A DNA stretch of 64,000 nt from an uncultured SAR86 cluster bacterium (GTDB taxonomy: Bacteria > Pseudomonadota > Gammaproteobacteria > Magnimaribacterales > AG-339-G14), in the NCBI GenBank assembly GCA_902595715.1, contig CACJRI010000003.1:69583-133582 (forward strand), written 5' to 3'. The translations under genes were made by a program, and so were the position numbers. The notes beneath the pieces are model-generated. The model worked only from the letters and a program-made list of their open reading frames with translations. It was not told the DNA's origin and did not search any database. Numbering within the stretch: position 1 is the stretch's first letter; each line of letters begins with the position of its first letter. Positions 26,188 to 34,268 of this stretch are shown here, in pieces.

Positions 26188-28206
26188 ATGAAAATTTTGT
26201 ACTCAAGAATTACTAAAGCTATTAATGCTAAACCTAAAATTGAAAGTCTTTGCGACGATTTAACATTAATTGGTATAGAAGTTGATGAAATAAAATCTTT
26301 TCAAGGAGACAAGATCATTGATTTTGATTTAACTCCTAACAGAGGAGATTGTTTTTCCACAAAAGGTCTAGCAAGAGACTATTGCGCATTTAAAGGTAAG
26401 AAATTTTCATCAGTAAAAAAAGTTTCCTTTAAAGGTGAGGCTAAATTCACCAAAAAAATTAAATTATCAGCCAGAGAAGCTTGTTCGGCATATTCAGCAG
26501 TTTCTATTTCCAATTTAAAATTAAAAAAGAAGTTTCCGGAGAATATAAAAAAGAGTTTAAAAGCGGCTGGCATTCAATCTATCCATCCTCTGGTAGACAT
26601 TGTAAATTTTGTAATGCTAGAAAGCGGTCAGCCAATGCATGTTTTTGACCAAGACAAAATTGAAGGAGATATCGAAGTAAGATTTGCTAAATCAAAAGAA
26701 CAAATAAAAATTTTAGGTGAAAAAAACCTTAAACTTACAAAAGATTGTCTTGTTATATCAGATAAAAAAGAACCAATAGCTTTTGCAGGAATCTCAGGAG
26801 GCCTCAATCACTCTGTCTCAAAAAAAACAAAAAACTTCATAATTGAATCTGCTTTTTTTGATCCCAGTGTTATTAAAGGCAAGGCCAGAAGATATGGATT
26901 TCAGACTGATGCTTCACAAAGATTTGAAAGAGGGGTTGATTTTAATCTCCATGAAATTGCCTTAAAGGAAGCGCTTCTGATTATCCAAGAAATTTATCAA
27001 GCAGACATTTCTCAGATAGAAACAACTAAGAATAAGTACTTTCCTAAGAAAAAACTCATAAGTATTTCTTCAGCAGATGTGAATCAGAAACTGGGTACTA
27101 ACCTCAATGAAAATACAATTAAATCAATTCTAAACAGACTCGAAATTAAATTAATCAAAAGAAATAAGTTCAATTTAACCTTTGAAGTACCTAGCCATCG
27201 CTTTGATTTGTCAATAAAAGAAGATTTAATTGAAGAAGTTGCAAGAATAGTTGGTTATGACAACTTACCTCAAATTAAAAGCAATCAAGTTTCCCAACAT
27301 TATGAAAAATCTAAATATGATTTTGTAAATGAAATGAAAATTTTCATGATAAATAAAGGTTTTAATGAAGTCATCAACTACTCTTTTCTTGATAAGCAGT
27401 CTTTAGAGAATTTAGGTATAGAAGAAAAAAGTATTTCTATAAAGAATCCTCTAAATAACTCTTTAAGTACTTTAAGAACCTCTCTACTCCCAAGCTTGGC
27501 TGCAAATTTAGAATTTAATATCAATAGAGGACAAAATTTCTTAAATATTTTTGAAATAGGTAAATCTTTTTCAAATACTAGCTCCAAGGAAGCTTTAAAT
27601 CTTGCTGGATTAATTTACGACGACGAAAAGTTTAAAAATTGGAATACTAATCAAAATTATGATTTTTTCTTCTTAAAAGGTTTATTGGAAGACTTTTTTG
27701 AGGAATTCAGAATAGAGAAGGTATCTTGGAAAAGATCTAAAAACGTTTTATTACATCCTTTTGCGTCTGCAGATATCCATCTAAATAGAAAGCTTATCGG
27801 TTCTGTTGGGAGCATAAATCCTAGCTTTTTGAAGTCATTAGGACTAAACAAAGCTTTCTTTTATTTTGAAATAAATATTGAATCTCTTCCCAGAAATGAT
27901 TTAGAAAAATTAAAAGCACCTTCAATTTATCCTATATCGCAAAGAGATTTCTCCTTTGAAATAGATAAAGATATTTCATATGAGCAAGTAACAGAGTGCA
28001 TTTGTAATTCATCAAAAAATTTTTTAATAAGTTCAAGAATTTTTGATATCTATGATGGGCAAAATATTTCCGATGGGAAAAAAAGTATTGCCTTCAGACT
28101 TTCTTGGGGCTCAGATAAAAAAACTCTATCTGAAGAGGATATCAGTAAAGAAGCTAATCTAATTATTTCTGGCATGCAGAAAAAACTTAATGCAATTTTG
28201 AGATAA
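26188..28206 (+). CDS. pheT: Phenylalanyl-tRNA synthetase beta subunit, lacking the OB-fold (EMAP-like) tRNA-binding domain
   Basis: 672 residues against about 790-800 in most bacteria. The N-terminal strand-helix unit ends GIEVDEIKSFQGDK and runs directly into IIDFDLTPNRGDCFSTKGLARDY. In E. coli PheT these two segments are separated by about 110 residues that form the B2 OB domain. All later parts are present: B3/B4 editing region, B5 (SHRFDLSIKEDLIEEVARIVGYD), the class II-like domains, and the C-terminal FDX-ACB domain (YPISQRDFSFEIDKD to the end). The frame is intact, so this is a clean domain loss. The catalytic subunit PheS looks complete. Confidence 0.95.
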   Translation: MKILYSRITKAINAKPKIESLCDDLTLIGIEVDEIKSFQGDKIIDFDLTPNRGDCFSTKGLARDYCAFKGKKFSSVKKVSFKGEAKFTKKIKLSAREACSAYSAVSISNLKLKKKFPENIKKSLKAAGIQSIHPLVDIVNFVMLESGQPMHVFDQDKIEGDIEVRFAKSKEQIKILGEKNLKLTKDCLVISDKKEPIAFAGISGGLNHSVSKKTKNFIIESAFFDPSVIKGKARRYGFQTDASQRFERGVDFNLHEIALKEALLIIQEIYQADISQIETTKNKYFPKKKLISISSADVNQKLGTNLNENTIKSILNRLEIKLIKRNKFNLTFEVPSHRFDLSIKEDLIEEVARIVGYDNLPQIKSNQVSQHYEKSKYDFVNEMKIFMINKGFNEVINYSFLDKQSLENLGIEEKSISIKNPLNNSLSTLRTSLLPSLAANLEFNINRGQNFLNIFEIGKSFSNTSSKEALNLAGLIYDDEKFKNWNTNQNYDFFFLKGLLEDFFEEFRIEKVSWKRSKNVLLHPFASADIHLNRKLIGSVGSINPSFLKSLGLNKAFFYFEINIESLPRNDLEKLKAPSIYPISQRDFSFEIDKDISYEQVTECICNSSKNFLISSRIFDIYDGQNISDGKKSIAFRLSWGSDKKTLSEEDISKEANLIISGMQKKLNAILR

Positions 28207-28482
28207 ATGACTCTTACGAAAGCAAATATTGTGAATTTATTGAAAGAGCAGCTCGGTCTTCCAAAAAAAGATTGCCTAAAAATAGTTAATGCTTATTTTG
28301 AAGAAATCAGCAAAGGATTAGAAAAAGGTGAGGAAATAAAGATTCCAAAACTTGGAAACTTTGTTGTCAAACATAAAAAAAGTAGGCCGGGAAGAAACCC
28401 TAAAACAGGAGAGCCCCATAAAATTTCTGACAGAAATGTTGTTTCTTTTAAAGCATCAAAAAAACTTAGAGAGTCTTTGTAA
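28207..28482 (+). CDS. ihfA: Integration host factor subunit alpha
   Basis: 91 residues of the HU/IHF fold, adjacent to the pheT stop. EEIKIPKLGNFVVKHKKSRPGRNPKTGE contains the DNA-bending Pro arm, and the pheT-ihfA order is standard in gammaproteobacteria. Slightly shorter than E. coli IhfA (99). It would pair with an IHF beta subunit encoded elsewhere. Confidence 0.92.
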   Translation: MTLTKANIVNLLKEQLGLPKKDCLKIVNAYFEEISKGLEKGEEIKIPKLGNFVVKHKKSRPGRNPKTGEPHKISDRNVVSFKASKKLRESL

Positions 28483-28484
28483 AA

Positions 28485-28811
28485 TTGGAAATAGATTTAT
28501 CAAGCTTACCTGATCAAAAGTACTTTACGATGGGGGAGGCAAGTGAGATTTTAGCTGTGAAAGACCATGTCTTAAGGTATTGGGAGAAGTCATTTAAAAA
28601 ATATTTTTCGGTTAAAAGAATTTCCAATAGAAGAATGTTTCAAAAAGGAGACTTGATTACCTTCTTAAAAATAAAAGAACTCTCAGAGAGAGGTCTAAAT
28701 GTTAAAGCAATTAAAAAAATCTTAGCAGAAGGGGAACTTTCTTTGGAGTTAGATGTAGAAATAATAGAATCTCTCAGAGATATTTTAAAAATATTAAAAA
28801 ACGGGGTGTAG
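28485..28811 (+). CDS. MerR-family winged-helix regulator
   Basis: 108 residues from a TTG start 3 bases after ihf[26 protein letters not shown] is the MerR winged helix-turn-helix (about residues 13-40), followed by [32 protein letters not shown]. It has no effector domain and no Cys cluster. The same ihfA-merR-tRNA-Pro order is known in Pseudomonas and relatives, where the protein is uncharacterised. Its last 10 bases, including the TAG stop, lie inside the tRNA-Pro gene. Confidence 0.85.
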   Translation: MEIDLSSLPDQKYFTMGEASEILAVKDHVLRYWEKSFKKYFSVKRISNRRMFQKGDLITFLKIKELSERGLNVKAIKKILAEGELSLELDVEIIESLRDILKILKNGV

Positions 28812-28878
28812 CGCAGCCTGGTAGCGCACTTGACTGGGGGTCAAGTGGTCGTGGGTTCAAATCCCGCCACCCCGACCA
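28802..28878 (+). tRNA. tRNA-Pro (GGG)
   Basis: The acceptor stem CGGGGTG pairs with CACCCCG, followed by A and an encoded CCA. The anticodon loop CTGGGGG has GGG at 28836-28838, and the T arm contains GGTTCAAATCC. The 5' end overlaps the 3' end of the MerR-like gene, so the tRNA probably matures from the same long transcript. Confidence 0.95.
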
Positions 28879-28947
28879 AGTTTTATACTTGCATAAGCTG
28901 AATAAAATTTAGATTTTTGTCTCCTTTTATGCTTTTATTTAAATAAA

Positions 28948-28953
28948 TATAAT
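28948..28953 (+). promoter_or_regulatory. Likely -10 box of the secreted-protein gene
   Basis: TATAAT lies 15 bases upstream of the ATG at 28969, with GGAGAG at 28960-28965 as ribosome-binding site. TTTTAT at about 28925-28930 gives a 17-base spacing but is a poor -35 box. Confidence 0.4.
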
Positions 28954-28968
28954 TTTTATGGAGAGAAA

Positions 28969-29679
28969 ATGAAGAAAATATTTTTATTATTATCCATCGC
29001 TATTTCCTTTGTAATCAGCGCACAAGCTAAAAATGGCGGAACTACAGATGGAGCATTTACTACACTGATGCTTTCAGCTACTGATGTAGAAAGGTATGTA
29101 GAAACCTTGAAATCTAATACTGCGGCGTTCAAAGCTACTGGAGCTACCGATGCAGGTGTTTGCATAACTAGATCAGGTAATGAATATGATGGTCAGATGA
29201 TGGTTTGGAGTGCATTTTCAAGCATACAAGCAGCTTTAGAAGGTTCTCTAAAATATGACCCTCAACAAGCTCCTTCCTCCTTCGCAAGACTTAGAGATGC
29301 AAAGTATGGAGTTACATGGAAGCCTCTCAAGCCGTTCAGGTTAGATCCCGGATATGAGAGAGTTCAACGTGTTGTAATATCTGGAAATAAACTTCAAGAG
29401 TTCATAACTGCAATGACTGCATTTGAGGAAGCTGTAATTGATGCTGGCAATGATTTCTTCGTAGGTGTTTTCGTTCCTTTGGGAGGCGGTACTCACGAAG
29501 CAAAAACATTGATGGTAAGGGCAATTACTCCGGATGCTGCATCACATGGGAAAATTTTTGATGATTATTTTGATGGAAATGCGCCTTGGGCATCTGAGTG
29601 GGCAGCACTTCAAGCTGTTGGATATGAAGTAATATCTGATAACTTTGAGGAATGCGAACAAACTTACTCTGCTAATTAA
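28969..29679 (+). CDS. Secreted/periplasmic protein of unknown function with an internal duplication
   Basis: 236 residues. The first 20 (MKKIFLLLSIAISFVISAQA) are a clear Sec signal peptide with cleavage after AQA. The mature part shows two similar units of about 70 residues (roughly 30-97 and 130-200). Each begins with a beta strand, then a helix with V/L-x-x-[FY]-[VI]-x-x-[LM], then a G-x-x-x-x-x-V strand pair. This resembles paired ferredoxin-like (dimeric alpha-beta barrel) domains. It stands alone with its own promoter and terminator. No function is assigned. Confidence 0.7.
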   Translation: MKKIFLLLSIAISFVISAQAKNGGTTDGAFTTLMLSATDVERYVETLKSNTAAFKATGATDAGVCITRSGNEYDGQMMVWSAFSSIQAALEGSLKYDPQQAPSSFARLRDAKYGVTWKPLKPFRLDPGYERVQRVVISGNKLQEFITAMTAFEEAVIDAGNDFFVGVFVPLGGGTHEAKTLMVRAITPDAASHGKIFDDYFDGNAPWASEWAALQAVGYEVISDNFEECEQTYSAN

Positions 29680-29682
29680 TAA

Positions 29683-29705
29683 AAAGGGAGTCAAAGACTC
29701 CCTTT
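29683..29705 (+). terminator. Hairpin terminator after the secreted-protein gene
   Basis: AAAGGGAGTC (29683-29692), loop AAA, GACTCCCTTT (29696-29705): a perfect 10-base stem 3 bases after the stop codon. The following tract is AATAAAAAAAG, so only the three T of the stem act as a U-run on the plus strand. Confidence 0.65.
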
Positions 29706-29724
29706 AATAAAAAAAGAAGTAATT

Positions 29725-30903
29725 ATGGACAGGCAATATCAAATAATTCTATACGGAGCTACTGGCTTTACAGGAAGACTATGTGCTGAATATTTTCATT
29801 CCAATTACCCAGATCTAAATTGGGCTATCTCGGGCAGAAACAAAGAAAAGTTAGAAGATTTAAAAAAGGAATTAGATTTAGATTGTGATGTTTTTGTTGC
29901 TGACTCTGAAGACTATGAAGCTATTCAAAATTTTGTAAAAAAAACAAAAGTTGTACTTTCAGCTGCAGGGCCTTTTGCAAGATACAGCACAAAAGTTGTA
30001 GAAGCCTGTGTTGAGAACAAAACTCATTACACAGACATAACCGGAGAAAATCATTGGGTTAAAGGTCTAATCGATAGATTTCATGAAAAAGCAGCTCTAG
30101 ATGGGACAAGGATCATTCCTTCTTGCGGTTATGATTCAATTCCCTCTGATTTGGGTGTCTTCTTTTCGGTAACCAGATCTGAAAAACCAGTATCCCATGT
30201 AACCGTTTATCATTCAGCAAAAGGAGGAGCGAGTGGAGGTACTACAGAAACCATGTTTACCATGGGCCCTCTGCCAAAAGAAATGAGAGATCCTTTTCTA
30301 TTAAACCCTCGAGATACTGTTTCAGAAATTCAAAAAAATAATAGCTCTGATGGGTTTACTATTAAACCTATTCCAGATACCAATGAATTTTCAGGAATGG
30401 GATTGATGGCATTTGCCAATACAAGAGTTGTGAGAAGAAGTGCAGCCTTATTTGATTTAAATCAAAAATCTTATGGCGAAGATTTTACTTTCCAAGAACT
30501 TGGAAGTTATCCGTCCAAAGCTGCAGCTCGAATAACTACCTTTGGTTTAATGGCAGCTTTTCTTGTTATAGCTACTCCATTACGGCATCTTGTGAGGCCT
30601 TTTTTGCCTAAGCCTGGAGATGGACCAGATAAAGAAACTAGAGACAAAGGTTGGTTTAAGGGTTTGTTTATAGCAAAGCTTCAAGATGGCAATGAAAAAC
30701 GTTTTAAAATTTTCGGTTCTGGAGATCCAGGTTATAAATCTACTTCAAAGATGGTTTGTGAATCTGCTTTAACCTTAGCTTTTTCAGATGATTTACCATT
30801 TGGGAATGAATTTGGAGGAGTACTCACCTCAGCTGTTGGGTTGGGAAATCCTCTAATTAGCAGGTTAATGAAAGCAGGCATCACCTTCGAAGAACTATCT
30901 TAA
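29725..30903 (+). CDS. Saccharopine-dehydrogenase-like / trans-acting enoyl reductase family oxidoreductase
   Basis: 392 residues. IILYGATGFTGRLCAEY is the N-terminal Rossmann motif, followed by WAISGRNKEKLE. VVLSAAGPFARYSTKVVEAC and THYTDITGE are the family signature, then SCGYDSIPSDLG. A hydrophobic segment near residue 275 (LMAAFLVIATPL) may touch the membrane. Bacterial members include the trans-acting enoyl reductases for lipid products and many uncharacterised proteins. Substrate unknown. Confidence 0.82.
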   Translation: MDRQYQIILYGATGFTGRLCAEYFHSNYPDLNWAISGRNKEKLEDLKKELDLDCDVFVADSEDYEAIQNFVKKTKVVLSAAGPFARYSTKVVEACVENKTHYTDITGENHWVKGLIDRFHEKAALDGTRIIPSCGYDSIPSDLGVFFSVTRSEKPVSHVTVYHSAKGGASGGTTETMFTMGPLPKEMRDPFLLNPRDTVSEIQKNNSSDGFTIKPIPDTNEFSGMGLMAFANTRVVRRSAALFDLNQKSYGEDFTFQELGSYPSKAAARITTFGLMAAFLVIATPLRHLVRPFLPKPGDGPDKETRDKGWFKGLFIAKLQDGNEKRFKIFGSGDPGYKSTSKMVCESALTLAFSDDLPFGNEFGGVLTSAVGLGNPLISRLMKAGITFEELS

Positions 30904-31011
30904 TATAACTAAATTTAAGTATTTTATAACCCAATATAAATTTTATTTATATATCATATAAGTATTCAGATTTTCATTTTCTCCCAAAGAAACTCTCCTA
31001 AATCTGGATTC
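30904..31011 (+). other. Gap with no coding signal; possible short leader or small RNA
   Basis: 108 bases between the reductase stop and the strong terminator. It is AT-rich, with TTTATATATCATATAAG around 30945-30962 that could serve as a -10 region. A transcript from there would end at the terminator about 80 bases later. No ORF with a ribosome-binding site is visible. Confidence 0.25.
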
Positions 31012-31047
31012 AGCGAGTCTTTTCCCCATAAAAGGCTCGCTTTTTTT
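31012..31047 (+). terminator. Strong intrinsic terminator
   Basis: AGCGAGTCTTTT (31012-31023) pairs with AAAAGGCTCGCT (31030-31041) with one G-T pair, and the hairpin runs straight into seven T (31041-31047). Transcription from the left ends here before the photolyase gene. Confidence 0.85.
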
Positions 31048-31065
31048 GGCGAGATGATGTGTGTT

Positions 31066-31098
31066 AAATTTTATGTTGGGCGCAACTATACACATCGT
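31066..31098 (+). promoter_or_regulatory. Possible promoter of the photolyase gene
   Basis: TTAAAT and TATACA are separated by 17 bases just upstream of the photolyase ATG, with a small inverted repeat GTTG-GGCG-CAAC in the spacer. The match to sigma-70 consensus is moderate. Confidence 0.3.
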
Positions 31099-31112
31099 CT
31101 TGTCACCAAAAT

Positions 31113-32504
31113 ATGACTAATTTATTTATTTTTAATTCAGACCTTAGACTTGCAGACAATCCTGGTCTTTTTCATGCTGCTGAAAATGGGGAGTCTCTAG
31201 TAGCAATGTTTATTCATAATCCAAAAAAATGGGAAAGTCATAATGAAAGTGATGTAAAAATTGCCTTCCAAATTGAGCATTTAAAAAAGCTCTCGAAAAA
31301 ATTATCTGAGTTGAAAATATCTTTAAAAATTTTAGATGTAGATGGAATAGAAAAAGAAAGCCAAAAGATTATTGAGTTCGTAAAAAGCAAAAATATTAAA
31401 GAGGTATTTATTAATAAGGAATACGGTATTAATGAAATCAATAGAGATCTAAATCTAAAAAAAGAACTGGCAAGTATTGATGTAAACCTTAACTCATTCG
31501 ATTCTTCTGTTTTCTTTCCTGAAAGCATCAAGACTCAAAGCGATACATCTTTTAAAGTTTTTACTCCATTTTCAAAGGCATTTAGATCCAAGCTTCTTAC
31601 AAAAAAAATTGAAATATTAGGCTTTCCAAAAAAACAGAAGAATAAGGTCTTAGAAAGTGATGAAATTGAAGATTTCTCTTTAAAACCAGAAAGAAAAAAT
31701 ATCTTAGAACTTTACAAGGCAGGTGAAGAATATGCTCTTGATAAATTGGATGAATTTATTGACCATAAAATATATTCTTATAAAGATAAAAGGGATTATC
31801 CTGCAATCGATGGGACAAGTTCACTTTCTCCTTACCTTTCATCAGGAGTTTTATCCTCAAGACAATGTCTGTTCAAGGTGTTTGAAAAACTCTCAGAAGA
31901 AGAGGAGGGAATCAAGACCTGGGTAAATGAAATCATTTGGCGAGAATTCTATAAATATATTTTGTTTCACAATCCCAGGGTTAGTAAAAATTTATCCTTT
32001 TCAGAAAAGTATGATGATTTTCCTTGGTCAGATAATCAAGATCATTTTATTGCTTGGTCAAAAGGAGAGACTGGAGTTCCAATAATTGATGCTGCAATGA
32101 GACAACTAAAATCAACCGGTTGGATGCACAACAGGCTGAGAATGATTGTTGCGATGTATCTTACAAAAAATTTACTTATTGATTGGCGAAAAGGTGAAAA
32201 ATATTTCATGCAGAATTTAATTGATGGTGATTTTGCTTCTAATAATGGAGGTTGGCAGTGGAGTGCTTCAACAGGAGTAGACGCTGCACCATATTTTAGG
32301 ATTTTCAATCCTATTACTCAGTCTGAAAAATTTGATAAGAAAGGAGAATTTATAAAAAAATGGATACCTCAACTATCATCGGCAAAAAATATCCATGATC
32401 CATCATCTGATGAAAGAAATGACTTAGGGTATAGTATTCATTTAGTTGACTTAAAGGAGTCTAGAAAAAAAGCCATTGAAGTATTTTCAAACTTCTCAAA
32501 ATAA
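31113..32504 (+). CDS. phrB: Deoxyribodipyrimidine photolyase (class I CPD type)
   Basis: 463 residues. An N-terminal antenna domain (NLFIFNSDLRLADNPGL) is followed by the FAD domain: GTSSLSPYLSSGVLSSRQC, WVNEIIWREFYKYI, AAMRQLKSTGWMHNRLRMIVAMYLTK, and WQWSASTGVDAAPYFRIFNP. These are the FAD and lesion-binding motifs of the class I photolyase/cryptochrome family. It repairs UV-induced cyclobutane dimers with light, fitting a sunlit surface-water organism. A thioesterase gene follows after 6 bases. Confidence 0.93.
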   Translation: MTNLFIFNSDLRLADNPGLFHAAENGESLVAMFIHNPKKWESHNESDVKIAFQIEHLKKLSKKLSELKISLKILDVDGIEKESQKIIEFVKSKNIKEVFINKEYGINEINRDLNLKKELASIDVNLNSFDSSVFFPESIKTQSDTSFKVFTPFSKAFRSKLLTKKIEILGFPKKQKNKVLESDEIEDFSLKPERKNILELYKAGEEYALDKLDEFIDHKIYSYKDKRDYPAIDGTSSLSPYLSSGVLSSRQCLFKVFEKLSEEEEGIKTWVNEIIWREFYKYILFHNPRVSKNLSFSEKYDDFPWSDNQDHFIAWSKGETGVPIIDAAMRQLKSTGWMHNRLRMIVAMYLTKNLLIDWRKGEKYFMQNLIDGDFASNNGGWQWSASTGVDAAPYFRIFNPITQSEKFDKKGEFIKKWIPQLSSAKNIHDPSSDERNDLGYSIHLVDLKESRKKAIEVFSNFSK

Positions 32505-32510
32505 ATAAAA

Positions 32511-32963
32511 ATGAAAAAAGATAACACTCCAGAATATATGAAACAATTATCTGGAAAAGTCTTGGAGATTAATTTTAAATCTCAGTCTCTTAGAATGTCC
32601 TTTCTGGCTACTGAAGACATCTGCCATTCAAACGGAACAATCATTCAAGGAGGCTTTACCACGGTAATGATGGATTCATGCATGGCTTTTCTGGTTATGG
32701 AATTAACAGATTTTATCTATACGCCAATGTCGATAGATATTAACGTTTCTTTTTTAGCCGCAGGAAGACCAGGAATCTTAGAATGTGAATCTAAGATAAT
32801 TAAGTTAGGAAAATCGATTGGCTTTGCGAGCGCAGAACTTCATCAAGAGGGAGAAATAATTGCTACGGCATCTTCCAGTCTAAAACTAGTAAAAATTGAA
32901 GGTTCTCAGAAAGATTTTCTTAGAGATAATATAGCTAAGGACGCGAAAATAATTAAAGCTTAA
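32511..32963 (+). CDS. PaaI-type hotdog-fold acyl-CoA thioesterase
   Basis: 150 residues. IIQGGFTTVMMDSCMAFLVM is the hotdog helix with the catalytic Asp in the family position (G-G-x-x-x-x-x-x-D). TPMSIDINVSFLAAGRPG and SIGFASAELHQEGEIIATASSS are the following strands. Members hydrolyse aromatic or medium-chain acyl-CoA. It converges with the acyl-CoA dehydrogenase gene with a 4-base overlap. Confidence 0.82.
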   Translation: MKKDNTPEYMKQLSGKVLEINFKSQSLRMSFLATEDICHSNGTIIQGGFTTVMMDSCMAFLVMELTDFIYTPMSIDINVSFLAAGRPGILECESKIIKLGKSIGFASAELHQEGEIIATASSSLKLVKIEGSQKDFLRDNIAKDAKIIKA

Positions 32964-34177
32964 ATTCCAAAATCCCAGGATAAACCTTGGTGATATTTTT
33001 TTAAGACTTGTTTAGCTATTAAAATTCTGTGAACCTCATCTGGGCCATCAGCTAGTCTTAGGGTTCTGGCACCTTGATACATTCCGAACAAAGGAAGATC
33101 TGCTGAAACTCCTTTCCAGCCATAAACTTGAATAGCTCGATCGACTACTCTATGCATAGCTTCGGGTACATAGATTTTTATTGCCGAAATATCTACTCTA
33201 GGATCATTTTCACTGTCCATTACCTCTGCACAATGAATTGTCATCAATCTCGCCGTTTGAATATCAATGTATGAATCAGCAATAAAACCTTGAATTAATT
33301 GCTTTGTCTCAAGCTTGCCGCCGTGGACCTCTCGCGTAATGGTTCTTTGCAGCATTAGATCAAAAGCTCTCCACATTTGACCAATACTATTCATGCAGTG
33401 AAAGACTCTTCCAGCACCCAATCTATCTTGGGCTGCAGCATGTCCTGTTCCTCTGGCACCTAATTGATTTTCTACTGGAACTCTGACATTTTCATATTTA
33501 ATTTCGACGTGATCTCCTCCTGTATGTCCCCAAATAGGAACAGAACGAATGACATTAAATCCTGGCGTATCAGTAGGGACAATTATCTGAGTCATTCGAG
33601 AATTGACTTCGCCATCTTCACCTTCTTCTTCTGTTCTGCACATTACGATTGCAAAGTCTGCCTTGATTCCATTTGAAGTCATAACTTTGTGCCCGTTAAT
33701 AACCCATTCGTCACCTTCCTTTTTTGCAGTAGTTTGAATAGATCTTGGGTCAGATCCTGCATTGTCAGGCTCAGTCATAGAAAATGCTGATTCCATTTCT
33801 CCAGCAATCAAGGGCTCAAGCCATTTCTTCTTTTGTTCTTCAGATCCATATTTTAGTAAGACCTTTTGATTTCCTGAGTTAGGAGCAATTACTCCGAAAA
33901 GCCTGTTAGAAAGTGGTGACCAAGCAAGAATTTCATTCATGTAAGCATGAGCCATAAAACCGATACCCATACCACCATATTCTTCTGGAAGGTGAGGTGC
34001 CCACAATTTTTCTTTCTTTACTTGTTCTCTTATTTCTTTTCTAACTGAAGCAGAATTTTCGCTTTTTGAATAAATTTCTCTTTCATTAGGAATAATTTTT
34101 TCAGCAACTATATTTGCTGTTCTTGTTCTTATATCATTAATATCATCAGATAATGTAGGTATTGGTGAAATTTGCAT
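32960..34177 (-). CDS. Acyl-CoA dehydrogenase
   Basis: 405 residues in the three-domain acyl-CoA dehydrogenase layout: N-terminal helices with LPEEYGGMGIGFMAHAYM; a middle beta domain with FSMTEPDNAGSDPRSI and WVINGHKVMTS; C-terminal helices with QVYGWKGVSADLPLFGMYQGARTLRLADGPDEVH. The last segment resembles the ACAD10/11 group (D-G-P-D-E-V-H). It catalyses FAD-dependent alpha-beta desaturation of acyl-CoA. Chain specificity is unknown. It stands as a single gene, divergent from the esterase. Confidence 0.92.
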   Translation of the reverse strand: MQISPIPTLSDDINDIRTRTANIVAEKIIPNEREIYSKSENSASVRKEIREQVKKEKLWAPHLPEEYGGMGIGFMAHAYMNEILAWSPLSNRLFGVIAPNSGNQKVLLKYGSEEQKKKWLEPLIAGEMESAFSMTEPDNAGSDPRSIQTTAKKEGDEWVINGHKVMTSNGIKADFAIVMCRTEEEGEDGEVNSRMTQIIVPTDTPGFNVIRSVPIWGHTGGDHVEIKYENVRVPVENQLGARGTGHAAAQDRLGAGRVFHCMNSIGQMWRAFDLMLQRTITREVHGGKLETKQLIQGFIADSYIDIQTARLMTIHCAEVMDSENDPRVDISAIKIYVPEAMHRVVDRAIQVYGWKGVSADLPLFGMYQGARTLRLADGPDEVHRILIAKQVLKKYHQGLSWDFGI

Positions 34178-34268
34178 GTTTCTTCCTATATTGCTTTATT
34201 AAATTAACTAATTAAATTTTACTATATACTTTTATTCATAATTCAAAAAATCCTTTTTAATAGTTCAT

